Notes under the pieces: model-generated
Seen by the model: the letters and a program-made list of their open reading frames with translations, nothing else
What the model was told of the DNA's origin: nothing
Databases searched by the model: none
Shown: positions 63,848-64,000 of the stretch, piece by piece
Layout of the letters: each line of letters begins with the position of its first letter
How positions within the stretch are numbered: the stretch's first letter is position 1
NCBI RefSeq assembly: GCF_030433685.1
Contig: NZ_JAROCF010000001.1
Coordinates: 3,038,001 to 3,102,000, forward strand
Direction of reading: 5' to 3'
DNA length: 64,000 bases
From: Leifsonia williamsii
GTDB lineage: Bacteria; Actinomycetota; Actinomycetes; Actinomycetales; Microbacteriaceae
Position numbers and translations under genes: made by a program

Positions 63848-64000
63848 TCAGGCGTGCTGCGGCTCCGGCGCCGACTGCAGGATGCGGACCATGTTGCCCG
63901 ACGGGTCGCGGAAGGCGCAGTCGCGCGGCCCCCACGGCTGGTCGATGGGCTCCTGCAGCACCTCGGCACCCGACGAGCGGACCCGCTCGAACGTGGCGTC
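63848..64000 (-). CDS. VOC-superfamily protein, C-terminal part (runs off the window)
   Basis: Reading the minus strand from the window edge gives 50 codons and a TGA stop: AEVLQEPIDQPWGPRDCAFR is followed by DPSGNMVRILQSAPEPQHA. The WGxRDxxFRDPxGNxxRI pattern is the end of a glyoxalase/VOC module (second beta-alpha-beta module with metal Glu replaced). The rest of the gene lies outside the window. Confidence 0.85.
   Translation of the reverse strand, partial: DATFERVRSSGAEVLQEPIDQPWGPRDCAFRDPSGNMVRILQSAPEPQHA

Overview
The window comes from a high-GC actinobacterium and fits Microbacteriaceae, close to Leifsonia. This rests on gene content and layout: a dcw cell-wall cluster led by mraZ, a C50 carotenoid (decaprenoxanthin-type) operon, GarA/FtsR/PknL signalling genes in actinobacterial neighbourhoods, a MurE whose usual DNPR motif is replaced (relatives carry diaminobutyrate in peptidoglycan), and many genes with a -10 box 6 to 8 bases before the start codon (leaderless transcripts). 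It looks like chromosome: I saw no transposase, integrase, CRISPR array, rRNA or tRNA, and coding density is very high, with no gene-free stretch over 300 bases.

Layout. 1-9980 (minus): ftsW (cut by the window edge), murD, mraY, murF, murE, ftsI, ftsL-like, rsmH, mraZ, with three MraZ-type decamers in front. 10.1-18.6 kb: DUF3040 protein, polyprenyl diphosphate synthase, Rv2175c-type DNA-binding protein, secreted LysM protein, PASTA kinase PknL, class II DAHP synthase, acyltransferase, ROK glucokinase. 18.8-28.9 kb: acyl-CoA ligase, a DUF559-like nuclease-fold gene bracketed by two 55-bp palindromes, an SDR, peptide deformylase, two MinD/ParA-type ATPases and pyruvate carboxylase. 29-31.5 kb: two MerR regulators (one FtsR), GarA/OdhI and a CDP-alcohol phosphatidyltransferase.

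31.5-36.5 kb holds small household and unknown genes, including a leucine-rich-repeat-variant protein that shares a palindromic promoter with a membrane protein, an S4 protein, a DUF72 protein and a J-domain protein with a NERD-like domain. 36.5-42.4 kb is the carotenoid operon crtE-B-I-Ye-Yf-Eb, every junction overlapping by 4 bases, with a divergent MarR regulator. 42.3-47 kb: SDR-DUF2867, small family protein, RpoD-family sigma factor, MFS transporter. 47-51 kb is a DNA end-joining block: topoisomerase IB and Ku in one operon, divergent from LigD. 51-58.4 kb: a PAP2/diacylglycerol-kinase fusion, membrane and export proteins, a DinB protein, and a divergent pair of citrate synthase homologues, one fused to a helix-turn-helix and lacking a catalytic histidine. 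58.5-61.1 kb: methionine ABC importer.

The most novel-looking locus is 61335-63789: a tightly coupled three-gene operon of a 63-residue peptide made of two identical 22-residue repeats, a JmjC-type oxygenase and a thioredoxin-fold ferredoxin-like protein. It looks like an undescribed peptide-modification system. The second candidate is the palindrome-bracketed gene at 20661-21742.
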